Shown: piece after piece, positions 50,277 to 59,765 of the stretch
How positions within the stretch are numbered: position 1 is the first letter of the stretch
How the letters are laid out: every line of letters starts with the position of its first letter
Assembly (NCBI GenBank): GCA_964019425.1
Contig: OZ025781.1
Span: forward strand, 372,001-436,000
Length of the DNA: 64,000 bases
DNA from: Flectonema sp. DT1601
Taxonomy: Eukaryota > Euglenozoa > Diplonemea > Diplonemida > Diplonemidae
Direction: 5' to 3'
Position numbers and translations under genes: made by a program
Notes under the pieces: generated by a model
What the model saw: the letters and a program-made list of their open reading frames with translations, nothing else
Database searches by the model: none
Told to the model about the DNA's origin: nothing

Positions 50277-50811
50277 TTGCGAAAAGAGCACTGATTCTGG
50301 AGCTGACGTGTCCAAATGAAGATCGTTTCGAAACCTCTCATGTCTTAAAGGAAAAGAAATACCTAAAGCTAAGAGACTCGATCATCGCTAATGGCTTCGA
50401 CTGTAACATTTTTACTATTGAAGTTGGCGTACGAGGAAACATCTGCATGGACCAGCTGAACATCTGGACACGTCACATCGGTTCACCTTTAGCACCAACA
50501 AAAGCTTTATTTTGTGAATGCACCAGAATCGCCAGACAGTGCTCATATGTTCTGTTCCAGACGAGGAACCTCCCCACGTGGCATTCAAGACCACTAATGC
50601 GCAGCATTAAAGAAGAACCTGCCACTGCAAGTTTTATAAAAGATGGTAAAGAAATCTTCCCTGTGGAAGAAGTCAAAATCCACAAAGTAACAAAACTGAA
50701 AACGATCGAAAAGCTCACCATTGAAAGATCGTGGCTTGAGAAATGTTTTATCTGGCAAACTTGTTACGCATCGGCTCTTTCTATTCTACTTGTTGCCAAT
50801 GGTTCTAAAAA
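50277..50811 (+). pseudogene. Endonuclease-like coding fragment inside the foldback block
   Basis: The open frame reads LILELTCPNEDRFETSHVL, KYLKLRDSIIANGFDCN, then FTIEVGVRGNICMDQL and about 120 further residues. The ELTxP...E...K...VEVGxRG pattern resembles a domain found with restriction-like endonucleases of animal non-LTR elements. Neither a start nor a stop of its own is evident: the frame continues into homopolymer sequence on both sides. It is probably a captured gene piece. The family call is a recollection of the pattern, not a proof. Confidence 0.45.
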
Positions 50812-51061
50812 AAACAATGTTATCATTGTTTTTTTTTTTTATCGATCGACTATGTCGATTACTTTCTATTTTCCGTCCTGGTCAGGACGCTAAACTGATT
50901 GTTTTTTCTTTAAAAATAAATAAAAAGAATAAAAAAAAAAAAAAAGGAATAAACAATGTTATCATTGTTTTTTTTTATCGATCGACTATGTCGATTACTT
51001 ACTATTTTCCGTCCTGATCAAGACGCTAAACTGATTGTTTTTTCTTTAAAATAATTAAAAA

Positions 51062-51093
<32 letters not shown>

Positions 51094-51225
51094 TGAATAA
51101 ACAATGTTATCACTGTTTTTTTTTTTTCTATCGATCGACTATGTCGATTAATTTCTATTTTCCGTCCTGATCGAGACGCTAAACTGATTGTTTCCTTTTT
51201 TTAAATAATAAATAAGAAAAAAAAA
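50811..51225 (-). repeat. Hairpin-unit array, reverse
   Basis: Three reverse-orientation units (hairpins at about 50814, 50949 and 51101) between the coding fragment and head copy 3. Confidence 0.85.
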
Positions 51226-51237
51226 AAAAAAAAAAAA

Positions 51238-51416
51238 GAGCATCTCCCTGCTATCCCTCATATCCCCACAATAATATTATACCTTTTCATTTTCTCTTTC
51301 CTTTTCTGGTCTTTTTTTTTTCTTTTTTTTCCTTTTTCATACAACGTTTTTTTATTTATATATTTTTTTTTTTTTTTTTTTCATGTTTGATTATTTCCTC
51401 TTCATTTTTTTCTTTC

Positions 51417-51448
<32 letters not shown>

Positions 51449-51640
51449 CTCTGCCTCTCTCTTAATTCTGTTCGTTTCTTTGAAACGAAAATTCATTTGA
51501 ATATTATTCCTTGGTCAGCAACCATCATTGTCGCCCTTTGGGCCTGTTAAAAAAAAATAAAAATAAAAAGAAAGTTTACATCGGGAATAGGGCAGGAGCC
51601 AAAAGCTCCCAGTCCGTTACTTCCCACTTTATCGAAATTC
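51238..51640 (-). repeat. Foldback head copy 3, full length
   Basis: Reverse complement of 48266-48673 with few differences. It forms the right end of block 1. Confidence 0.85.
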
Positions 51641-51748
51641 ACCTCCCCGGCCCCTTCTGTTTTGTTAGATGAGGATGAGCTCACTGGACTCTCCTTGTCA
51701 TTCTCTTCTATTTCTTCCATCTCTTTCCAGACTCCCCCACCTGAACTC

Positions 51749-53110
51749 ATGTCAACGGGATCGCAAACACTTCCTGCTGATTTCGCTATAGTGATAAGAA
51801 CTCAATCTGACATGGGTTCTCAAACCCCCTTGTACAAAAAAAAAGAAGGAAAATTAAGGCTGAAACTTTCCTTGAAATGCCAGATTTTAGAAAACGAATT
51901 AGAGCAAATGAAAGAACGAATTTTTTATGTTCTATTTTTATTTTACTTTAATGCGATGTCAGCCTCCCTCGAGAAAGACAAGCAGTTACTAAATGGATTA
52001 CCTGTTGAGATCAAAGCTACCAACCAGGATCCATCCTCACTTCCTCCTGCACCCCCTGTTTTAATTATTGAAAAAGATAGAAAAGAATATGAACTTCTGG
52101 AAGGAGTAATTCAACGGTTAACAGCAGAACGCGATGAATCGAAGACTTCTCTTTCTGCACTAGTTCGACAATATGACTTAGTGGAAGATTACAGGAAACG
52201 TGAGCTCGCAAATCTGACTCAGAGAGCAGACCTATCGGAAATGGCGCTCTTTAATTACCATCAAAGGTTTGTTCTTCTGTCGAACGAATTGGAGACCAAA
52301 TGTAATGAGGAAAGAGAAAGTAAAATTAGACTTTTCTATACTCAACAGGAGGTCGAGAGTTTGCGTGCCGCGCGTCCCCGTATGACCCACTTTAGTCAAC
52401 AAGTTTCCCCCCGAACCCCCGTTCTGTATGAATCTGTTGCTATGATGAAGATAGCAAAGAACTACCTCTCGCTCTTTACAACTACGAGTAGTCTTTTTAC
52501 TCCTCTTATTAAACCCCTTATCCCTACCCTTAATTATATCACCCCTCTTTGTCCTCTAGCCTCAATTCCTCCGACAATGCCGCAGAGTGAAGCTCTCGAC
52601 CGCACGCCGACCAAGATTTTACGACAAGAGAGTCACGTTATCTCCGTTAAAGAGAATACACCTATTGCGAGACAATGGTCCGAGGGTAGGATTGACTTAC
52701 TCGAGAATTACTGTCGAGCAGTAGATGACTCTCTCGAAACAAACGAGAAAGCGGCAGAGCTCTCAGAACAACTTCTGGATGCCCAACTTCGCCTCTCGGA
52801 GCTGAATCACCAACGGTGTACAACTCACGCAGAGCAGCTTGAGCAATCCATGATGTTAACGGGACTGGCGAGCGATTTAAATGCTCAACTCGCTTTGGCA
52901 CGGTCTCAAATTGCGGCCCTGAAGTTCCAATTAGCTTCATGGGCAGAAGGTTTGAGTCCGCCAGACACAGAAGAACATGAGGAAAATGAAACTCCGCCGA
53001 GAAAGTCTGAGCGTTCAACTCTGAAAAAACGAACCCCTCCATCAAGATATCGTTACAATCGAAGGAGATGTTCTGCTGATGACGTTCACGGTGACTCCAC
53101 CCCCTTGTAA
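51749..53110 (+). CDS. Uncharacterised coiled-coil protein beside the foldback block
   Basis: 453 residues from ATG at 51749 (MSTGSQT); the frame is open further upstream into the border of head copy 3. Three coiled-coil segments: about 35-60, 100-215 (KEYELLEGVIQRLTAERDE, ELETKCNEERESKI) and 315-400 (LSEQLLDAQLRLSELNHQ, LNAQLALARSQIAAL). Between them lies a hydrophobic Pro/Leu/Thr stretch. The C-terminus is basic (RYRYNRRRC). No domain recognised. It is the only sizeable non-transposase ORF on the plus strand. It could be a host gene or an accessory gene of the element next to it. A stretch near 51925-51963 (YVLFLFYFNAM) reads like unspliced AT-rich sequence. Confidence 0.5.
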   Translation: MSTGSQTLPADFAIVIRTQSDMGSQTPLYKKKEGKLRLKLSLKCQILENELEQMKERIFYVLFLFYFNAMSASLEKDKQLLNGLPVEIKATNQDPSSLPPAPPVLIIEKDRKEYELLEGVIQRLTAERDESKTSLSALVRQYDLVEDYRKRELANLTQRADLSEMALFNYHQRFVLLSNELETKCNEERESKIRLFYTQQEVESLRAARPRMTHFSQQVSPRTPVLYESVAMMKIAKNYLSLFTTTSSLFTPLIKPLIPTLNYITPLCPLASIPPTMPQSEALDRTPTKILRQESHVISVKENTPIARQWSEGRIDLLENYCRAVDDSLETNEKAAELSEQLLDAQLRLSELNHQRCTTHAEQLEQSMMLTGLASDLNAQLALARSQIAALKFQLASWAEGLSPPDTEEHEENETPPRKSERSTLKKRTPPSRYRYNRRRCSADDVHGDSTPL

Positions 53111-53598
53111 TTCTCTTTTTCCTTACTTTCACATCACTTTGTTTATTTAGTTTTTTAGCTTATTTATTATTTATTGTTCGTTTTTGTTTGTATTATTTTA
53201 TCGATATGTTTATGTCCGTCAGATCATAACGTTAATCAGGTTAATTGTTAATTATAAATGGTCTAAACCCCAATCCAAGTTCCCAAGGCTTGGCATAGAT
53301 TTGAGTGACGCCTTACTGGCCTCCTCATCCTCTATGAGTGGTGAGGGGGCCAGCAATGGTTTTTTTTTTTTTTTTTTTCTCTTATTTCTTTTTTTCTTTT
53401 TCTTTTACTCTAATATGAAATATTTTTGAACAAAATGTGATTATTAATTTAAAAAAAAAAAAAAAAAATAATAATGTAAATGAATAATAAAAAAAAAAAA
53501 AAAAAACATGCCTTGGGAATACAATCAAAGCCCCAATTAATCGGTCCTTTCTTTTTCCTTCTTGTCAAGTGATCGCTCCACTCGTCGATCACCAAAAC

Positions 53599-54009
53599 CG
53601 ATTGTATTTATATCTGTTCTTTTCTCAACGATCGGCTATACCGACCATTTTTTTTTTTATAAATAATTGTTTTCTTCTTCTCGACGATCAGTTCCAATTG
53701 ATCGACCTTTTTTTTTTTTTTTCCTTTATTCCTTCCATCCCTCCCGCTCCCCTAATTTTAAATAAAAACAAGATCAGCTCAGCTTGATCGTTAATCTTTT
53801 TTTCTTTTTTTAATTTAAACTGATTGTATTTATATCTGGTTATTTTTCTCAACGATCGGCTATACCGATCAACCTTTAAAATAATTTCTTCTTCTCGACG
53901 ATCAGATCCAAATGATCAACCTTTTCTTTTTTTTTCCTCTATTCCTTCCATCCCTCCCGCTCCCCTATTTGTAATAAAAACAAGATCAGCTCAGCTTGAT
54001 CGTTAATTT
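53599..54009. repeat. Two tandem copies of a roughly 210-bp unit
   Basis: Copies at about 53599-53797 and 53817-54009 share GATTGTATTTATATCTG, CAACGATCGGCTATACCGA, CTCGACGATCAG, CATCCCTCCCGCTCCCCTA and AAGATCAGCTCAGCTTGATCG. GATCAGCTCAGCTTGATC is a hairpin. The style (ACTGATTGT, GACGATCG palindromes, T runs) resembles the hairpin arrays, so this may be a diverged relative. Confidence 0.75.
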
Positions 54010-54332
54010 TTTTTCTTTCTTTTTTGTTGGTCCTAGTCAAGACCTTAAACTGACTAACCGGTCTTAATTTTAAATAAGTGTTAACCTAGTTTCTCTTTTC
54101 CTTTTCAATTTCCTTTTAATACTCTCTATCTGGTCTGTTATGTCATATTTCTCATTTAATTTTATCATCCATTTTACTTTTCACTGTTTCCCATCTACAT
54201 TTTATTTTCAAATAGTTACGGTCTGTTAAAAAAAAAAAAAAAGTTTAAATAAGTTAAATTGAACATGTTAACTCAATTCCTCAATTCTTCCGTCATGGTC
54301 ATGACATTCTTTTTCGCTTCTCTAATGCACAA

Positions 54333-54427
54333 GAGATACCATCACTCATGAGATACCAACGCACATACGAGATACCAGCACTCCAGAGATACCGACACGC
54401 TAGAGATACCAAGTCACTTGAGATACC
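54333..54427. repeat. GAGATACC minisatellite
   Basis: Six exact GAGATACC cores at 54333, 54350, 54369, 54386, 54403 and 54420, spaced 17-19 bp, with variable sequence between them. Confidence 0.9.
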
Positions 54428-54907
54428 CCCTTGTAAATTAATTCCCGGTATTTCAAATTTGAATTGATAGTGTCAACTCTGCTTGCTGCTCTTGTTAATG
54501 TGTTGTCTCCTGACAGTGATCTTAACTCCTGTAAAAAGAAAAAAAAAAAAGAAATCAAAAAAGAAGAATTTTCAAACGAAGTTATAACAACCCCTACCAC
54601 CCATTATGATCAATTCCGCTTGTTTTTTTTTTTTTTTTTTTTAAAACAAAAAAAAAATAAAAAATTATAAAAGATTAAACAATGTTATCATTGTATTTTT
54701 ATCGATCGACTATGTCGATTACTTTCTATTTTCCGTCCTGGTCAAGACGCTAAACTGATTGTTTTTTTTTTTTTCAAAATTAATAAAAAAGAATATAAAA
54801 AAAAAAAAAATAAAAAAAAGAATAAACAATGTTATCATTGTTTTTTTTATCGTTCGACTTTGTCGACTAATTTCTATTTTCCGTTTTTTTTCTTAAAAAA
54901 TAAATAA

Positions 54908-54954
54908 GGGAAAACCTCTAATTCAACAAAAATAGTTTGCGAAATCGCCAACTC
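54908..54954 (+). repeat. Left terminal inverted repeat of the MULE
   Basis: GGGAAAACC start, TAGTTTGCGAAATCGCC core. Pairs with 57404-57450. Confidence 0.9.
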
Positions 54955-54967
54955 CCTACAAAAAAAA

Positions 54968-55059
54968 GTTATCCACCAGGACTCGAACTTGACCCGAAAA
55001 ATTGACCATCGGCCGAAATATTAGGGAAAAAAGTTACCGCACCGGGACTCGAACTTGAC
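54968..55059. repeat. Duplicated B-box-like (tRNA T-arm) segment in the MULE left arm
   Basis: Two copies of an about 27-bp unit (54968-54993 and 55032-55059) share GGACTCGAACTTGAC. On the minus strand this reads AGTTCGAGTCC, one base off the Pol III B-box consensus GGTTCGANNCC. Confidence 0.5.
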
Positions 55060-55138
55060 AGATTTAAAAAAAAAAAAAATTCTTAATTTTTATTACAAAG
55101 TTTTTTTGTTGCAGCTTTCCACAAAAAAAAATTAAAAG

Positions 55139-57085
55139 ATGCCTGCTACTACTTATGCTGTTGGAGACTACTTCCGCACACAGGAAGAACTGATCCAGAC
55201 TGTGTTTCGGGTGAACACTGTGCTAGGACACAGCTGCAGGGTGCAGAGAAGGTGCCCCACGTACCTCACCCTCGCCTGTCCAAACGACGAATGCCAATGG
55301 ACGGTGAAGGCAAAGGTGGTGGAGGGGGAGTGCCGCGTGACGAAGGTGGAGAGTCACACTTGCGCACCTGGGGAAGCGAGGCGGGGCTGCGATGGCACGT
55401 CGGACTGGATTTCCAGTATTTTGGAAGAGAAGGTAGCCAGTCAGTTTGACTACGGGCCGAAACAAGCGGCAATTGACTTAAAGTCATTCCGCGACGTTGC
55501 GGTCCCCAAAAAGACTGTGGAGAGGGGTCTGGAGAAGGCCAAGGAGAAGGTCCACGGGTTGATGGGCGAGCAGTACGGCCTGATAGCACCGTACCTCACC
55601 GACCTCCAACAGCGCAACAGCCAGATGTACTGGAACATCGAGAAGAGAGATGATGGTGCTTTTGAGAGGGTGTTTTGGTCTTTTGTGAGGCCAGAAACAG
55701 CTGAGCACCTGGCACCTGTCATCTGCAGCGATGCATGCAGTCTGACGGGTCCGTTTGGTGGGTGCTTGTTCATCACCGTGGGGATCGACGCCGAAAGGCA
55801 TGTTATGCCTTTAGCCTACTCGGTTGGAGTGGTCGAAAACCACGAGGGATGGGCATACCACCACACCCACCTGAAGAACCATTTTGGCGACCGACTGAAA
55901 AGGTTCGTCTTGATTTCCGACAGGCAGAAGGGGCTGGAGTCCGACACCTCCCTGCACGGAGTCGTGTTGCACCATGCTTTGTGCGTGCAGCACTTGGTTG
56001 GCAACGTGGCCAGCCAGACGAAGATACCGAAGGTTGATGCGACGTTGTTAGTGTGGAAGATTAGCAAGCTAAGCATCGAAACAGAGGCCGAGACGTGCCT
56101 TCAAGGGATAAAGGACAAGTACGGAAAACGTGCCCATCGTTATCTGCTTAAGTCAAACCTTGAAAGGTGGTCAGACGCTTACTGGCCTTCGGGTGTCCCC
56201 AGATGCAACACCTACACCTCCAACGCGTCGGAATGCGTCAACGCCGTGTTCAAGGAGACTCGGCAAGGGAGTCTTTTATCTGTGATAAAGGACACCCATT
56301 GTTGGACAACGGACACCTACGCCAGCCGACGCGAGATGCATGCTGACGTTCCTGCGAACTATCCGGTTCCGACAGTGGAGTTGTTCGTTCGGGGGAGTGC
56401 CACCTCAGCAAACAACCATGCTGTCACACCACTGGGTGAAGGACAATGGGAAGTACGACGAGAACACGGGTGGTTGGTGTGTCTGAAAGATGGAACATTA
56501 GTGTGTGGCTGTCCTGATTTCCTCCGCCACAACCTACCTTGCATCCACACAGTCAGAGTATTGACACATCAGCGCAATAATGTCTTTACTCACGAAACCT
56601 CTTTGCCTCCCTACACCAGAATGAGCAGCTACAGAGAGCTCTACCGCGTCTCTGTGTACCCACAGGCGATACCTACCGGACAGCTTCAATTCGACGGCAC
56701 GAAACCCCCTGTTGTGCAGAAGGGTGTCGGGAGAAGAAGAAAGGTTCGGATTCGCTCCAACGGTGAATCAAGGACCCTGACGTGCTCCAACTGCGACGCT
56801 AAAGGTCACAACAAACGAAGTTGTCGGAAACCAACCTCGCAATCATCAAAGCCAGCAGCAAAGCCAGCAGCGAAGAAAGCAGCAGCAAAGCCAGCAGCAA
56901 AGCCAGCAGCAAAGCCAGCAGCAAAGCCAGCAGCAAAGCCAGCAGCAAAGACAGTCAAGAAGAAGCGAAAGCGATGTGAATCCTCTGATTCGGACTCACA
57001 ATCTTTAAGTGCACAGTCATCCTACTCATCTTACTCAACTTCAACGACAGAGTCTTACTCAACTTCAACGACAGATTCTGACTGA
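55139..57085 (+). CDS. MULE transposase, intact
   Basis: Uninterrupted 648 residues; cuts and pastes the element. The N-terminal zinc finger (C47, C52, H73, C75) is the MuDR/FLYWCH-like DNA-binding domain. The catalytic core has Asp198 (VICSDACSL), Asp261 (FVLISDRQKG), the C282-x2-H285 motif and Glu365 (SNASECVNAV), the usual D-D-C2H-E order. The SWIM finger is CGCPDFLRHNLPCIHT (C456, C458, C468, H470). A CCHC knuckle CSNCDAKGHNKRSC (549-562) follows, then a KPAA repeat tail and a basic, Ser-rich end. All expected motifs are present, so the enzyme may be active. It is strikingly GC-rich against the host genes. The ATG follows an AT-rich leader inside the left arm. Confidence 0.95.
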   Translation: MPATTYAVGDYFRTQEELIQTVFRVNTVLGHSCRVQRRCPTYLTLACPNDECQWTVKAKVVEGECRVTKVESHTCAPGEARRGCDGTSDWISSILEEKVASQFDYGPKQAAIDLKSFRDVAVPKKTVERGLEKAKEKVHGLMGEQYGLIAPYLTDLQQRNSQMYWNIEKRDDGAFERVFWSFVRPETAEHLAPVICSDACSLTGPFGGCLFITVGIDAERHVMPLAYSVGVVENHEGWAYHHTHLKNHFGDRLKRFVLISDRQKGLESDTSLHGVVLHHALCVQHLVGNVASQTKIPKVDATLLVWKISKLSIETEAETCLQGIKDKYGKRAHRYLLKSNLERWSDAYWPSGVPRCNTYTSNASECVNAVFKETRQGSLLSVIKDTHCWTTDTYASRREMHADVPANYPVPTVELFVRGSATSANNHAVTPLGEGQWEVRREHGWLVCLKDGTLVCGCPDFLRHNLPCIHTVRVLTHQRNNVFTHETSLPPYTRMSSYRELYRVSVYPQAIPTGQLQFDGTKPPVVQKGVGRRRKVRIRSNGESRTLTCSNCDAKGHNKRSCRKPTSQSSKPAAKPAAKKAAAKPAAKPAAKPAAKPAAKPAAKTVKKKRKRCESSDSDSQSLSAQSSYSSYSTSTTESYSTSTTDSD

Positions 57086-57247
57086 CTTACTGGCCACTGA
57101 CTTGTTCAACAATGTTTATCCCTCTCTAAAAAGAAAACTCTGATTGCCATATGCATGTGTTTTGACACTTTTGCCACGTCTGGTCTTATTTTGAATTGCC
57201 TTTGTCACGCTCTCTTTTTCCATCAGGTTTTGGGTAAAAAAAAAAAA

Positions 57248-57320
57248 GGTCGTATCGGGATTCGAGCCGGGTACCTCTGGGATATAAGGTGGAGGTACTA
57301 CCTCTCGACTAACGGGTCGC
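57248..57320 (-). ncRNA. tRNA-like relic in the MULE right arm
   Basis: 73 nt on the minus strand. TAGTCGAGAGG fits the A-box TRGYNNARNGG and GGCTCGAATCC is one base off the B-box. The spacing is tRNA-like, but the acceptor stem does not pair and the T stem is poor, so it is a decayed tRNA or a tRNA-derived promoter rather than a working tRNA. Confidence 0.4.
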
Positions 57321-57403
57321 TGTAAAAGAAAGTTTTATTTATTTATTTAAGTTTTTTCCCTCTTTTTATTCATATCGGGGTGGGACGTTTTTTTTTTTGT
57401 GAT

Positions 57404-57450
57404 GAGTTGGCGATTTCGCAAACTATTTTTGTGGAATTAGGGGTTTTCCC
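57404..57450 (-). repeat. Right terminal inverted repeat of the MULE
   Basis: GAGTTGGCGATTTCGCAAAC start, GGTTTTCCC end; followed by the 9-bp target duplication. Confidence 0.9.
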
Positions 57451-57750
57451 AATAAATAAAATGAATTTAAAAAAAAAAAAAAAAAAAAAAGAATAAACAA
57501 TGTTATCATTGTTTTTTTATCGATCGACTATGTCGATTACTTTCTATTTTCCGTCCTGGTCAAGACGCTAAACTGATTGTTTTTTTTTTTTTTCAAAATT
57601 AATAAAAAAGAATATGAAAAAAAAAAATAAAAAAAAGAATAAACAATGTTATCATTGTTTTTTTATCGTTCGACTTTGTCGACTAATTTCTATTTTCCGT
57701 TTTTTTTCTTAAAAAATAAACAAAAAGAATTTAAAAAAAAAAAAAAAATT

Positions 57751-57939
57751 TTTCGATAAAGTGGGAAGTAACGGACTGGGAGCTTTTGGCTCCTGCCCTA
57801 TTCCCGATGTAAACTTTCTTTTTATTTTTATTTTTTTTTAACAGGCCCAAAGGGCGACAATGATGGTTGCTGACCAAGGAATAATATTCAAATGAATTTT
57901 CGTTTCAAAGAAACGAACAGAATTAAGAGAGAGGCAGAG

Positions 57940-57971
<32 letters not shown>

Positions 57972-58150
57972 GAAAGAAAAAAATGAAGAGGAAATAATCA
58001 AACATGAAAAAAAAAAAAAAAAAAATATATAAATAAAAAAACGTTGTATGAAAAAGGAAAAAAAAGAAAAAAAAAAGACCAGAAAAGGAAAGAGAAAATG
58101 AAAAGGTATAATATTATTGTGGGGATATGAGGGATAGCAGGGAGATGCTC
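57751..58150 (+). repeat. Foldback head copy 4
   Basis: Near-identical to 48266-48673, beginning TTTCGATAAAGTGGGAAG and ending at GGGAGATGCTC before a T run. Confidence 0.85.
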
Positions 58151-58189
58151 TTTTTTTTTTTTTTTTTTTTTCTTATTTATTATTTAAAA

Positions 58190-58294
58190 AAAGGAAACAA
58201 TCAGTTTAGCGTCTCGATCAGGACGGAAAATAGAAATTAATCGACATAGTCGATCGATAGAAAAAAAAAAAACAGTGATAACATTGTTTATTCA

Positions 58295-58326
<32 letters not shown>

Positions 58327-59760
58327 TTTTTAATTATTTTAAAGAAAAAACAATCAGTTTAGCGTCTTGATCAGGACGGAAAATAGTAAGTAATCGACAT
58401 AGTCGATCGATAAAAAAAAACAATGATAACATTGTTTATTCCTTTTTTTTTTTTTTTATTCTTTTTATTTATTTTTAAAGAAAAAACAATCAGTTTAGCG
58501 TCCTGACCAGGACGGAAAATAGAAAGTAATCGACATAGTCGATCGATAAAAAAAACAATGATAACATTGTTTATTCTTTTTTTTTTTTTAATTTAATTCT
58601 TTTTATTTATTTTTAAAAAGAAAAAAAATGGAAAATAGAAATTAGTCAACAAAGTCGAACGATAAAAAAAACAATGATAACATTGTTTATTCTTTTTTTT
58701 TTTTTTTTTTTTATATTCTTCTTTATTAATTTTGAAAAAAAAACAATCAGTTTAGCGTCTTGACCAGGACGGAAAATAGAAAGTAATCAACATAGTCGAT
58801 CGATAAAAAGAACAATGATAACATTGTTTATTCTTTTTTTTTTTTTATTTTAAATTCTTTTTATTTATTTTTTAAAGAAAAAAAACGGAAAATAGAAATT
58901 AGTCGACAAAGTCGAACGATAAAAAAAAACAATGATAACATTGTTTATTCTTTTTTTTGTATTTTTTTATATTCTTTTTATTAATTTTGAAAAAAAAACA
59001 ATCAGTTTAGCGTCTTGACCAGGACGGAAAATAGAAAGTAATCGACATAGTCGATCGATAAAAAAAACAATGATAACATTGTTTATTCTTTTTTTTGTAT
59101 TTTTTATATTCTTTTTTTATTAATTTTGAAAAAAAAAACAATCAGTTTAGCGTCTTGACCAGGACGGAAAATAGAAAGTGATCGACATAGTCGATCGATA
59201 AAAAAACAATGATAACATTGTTTATTCTTTTTTTTTATTTTAAATTCTTTTTATTTATTCTTTAAAGAAAAGAAACGGAAAATAGAAACTAGTCGACAAA
59301 GTCGAACGATAAAAAAAAAAACAATGATAACATTGTTTATTCTTTTTTTTTTTTTTTTTTTTATATTCTTTTTTATTAATTTTGAAAAAAAACAATCAGT
59401 TTAGCGTCTTGACCAGGACGGAAAATAGAAAGTGATCGACATAGTCGATCGACAAAAAAACAATGATAACATTGTTTATTCTTTTTTTTTATTTTAAATC
59501 CTTTTTATTTATTTTTTAAAGAAAAAAAACGGAAAATAGAAATTAGTCAACAAAGTCGAACAATAAAAAAAACAATGATAACATTGTTTATTCTTTTTTT
59601 TTTTTTTTTTTTTATATTCTTTTTTATTAATTTTGAAAAAAAAAACAATCAGTTTAGCGTCTTGACCAGGACGGAAAATAGAAAGTGATCGACATAGTCG
59701 ATCGATAAAAAAACAATGATAACATTGTTTATTCTTTTTTTTTATTTTTTAAAGAAAAAA
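58190..59760 (+). repeat. Hairpin-unit array, forward, block 2
   Basis: Twelve ACAATGATAACATTGT-type hairpins (first variant ACAGTGATAACATTG at about 58272), with long and short unit types interleaved. Confidence 0.85.
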
Positions 59761-59765
59761 AAAAT

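Larger units (their letters stand above)
48266..51640. mobile_element. Foldback-like element block 1 (inverted heads plus hairpin arrays)
   Basis: Both ends carry the same sequence in opposite orientation, starting GAATTTCGATAAAGTGGGAAG at 48266 and its complement ending at 51640. Order: head (+) 48266-48673, array (+) about 48710-49965, a switch to inverted array at about 49966, truncated head (-) 50053-50272, a foreign coding fragment 50277-50811, array (-) 50811-51225, head (-) 51238-51640. Long inverted repeats made of tandem short units are the hallmark of foldback elements. I see no transposase in the block and no clear target duplication. Confidence 0.6.
53111..54660. other. Repeat-rich gap right of the coiled-coil gene
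   Basis: No gene supported. It contains an about 200-bp tandem duplication (53599-54009) and a GAGATACC minisatellite (54333-54427), plus homopolymers. Reading frames are Phe/Lys-rich artefacts. Confidence 0.55.
54908..57450 (+). mobile_element. Complete MULE (Mutator-like) DNA transposon
   Basis: 2543 bp. Terminal inverted repeats of 47 bp: 54908-54954 (GGGAAAACCTCTAATTC ... GCCAACTC) and 57404-57450, differing at about two positions. The flanks carry an exact 9-bp duplication AATAAATAA (54899-54907 and 57451-57459), the size expected for MULEs. It contains one uninterrupted transposase gene. The matching ends, duplication and open frame suggest a recent insertion. Confidence 0.9.
54665..57745 (-). 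repeat. Reverse hairpin-unit array interrupted by the MULE
   Basis: Reverse units lie at 54665-54907 and resume at 57451-57745. Removing the MULE and one target copy gives TTCTTAAAAAATAAATAA followed by A-rich sequence, nearly the same as the uninterrupted units at about 59990-60015, so this is the filled version of a known empty site. Confidence 0.8.

Noticed and set aside
48266-51640. LTR retrotransposon or other virus-like element
   Set aside because: The end repeats are inverted, not direct, and I recognise no gag, pol, envelope or capsid gene in this window.
55223-56550. Several 60-110 codon ORFs antisense or offset to the MULE transposase
   Set aside because: Products of GC-rich codons in a strong gene; no motifs.
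57248-57320. Functional tRNA gene
   Set aside because: A and B boxes fit, but the acceptor stem cannot pair and the T stem is broken.
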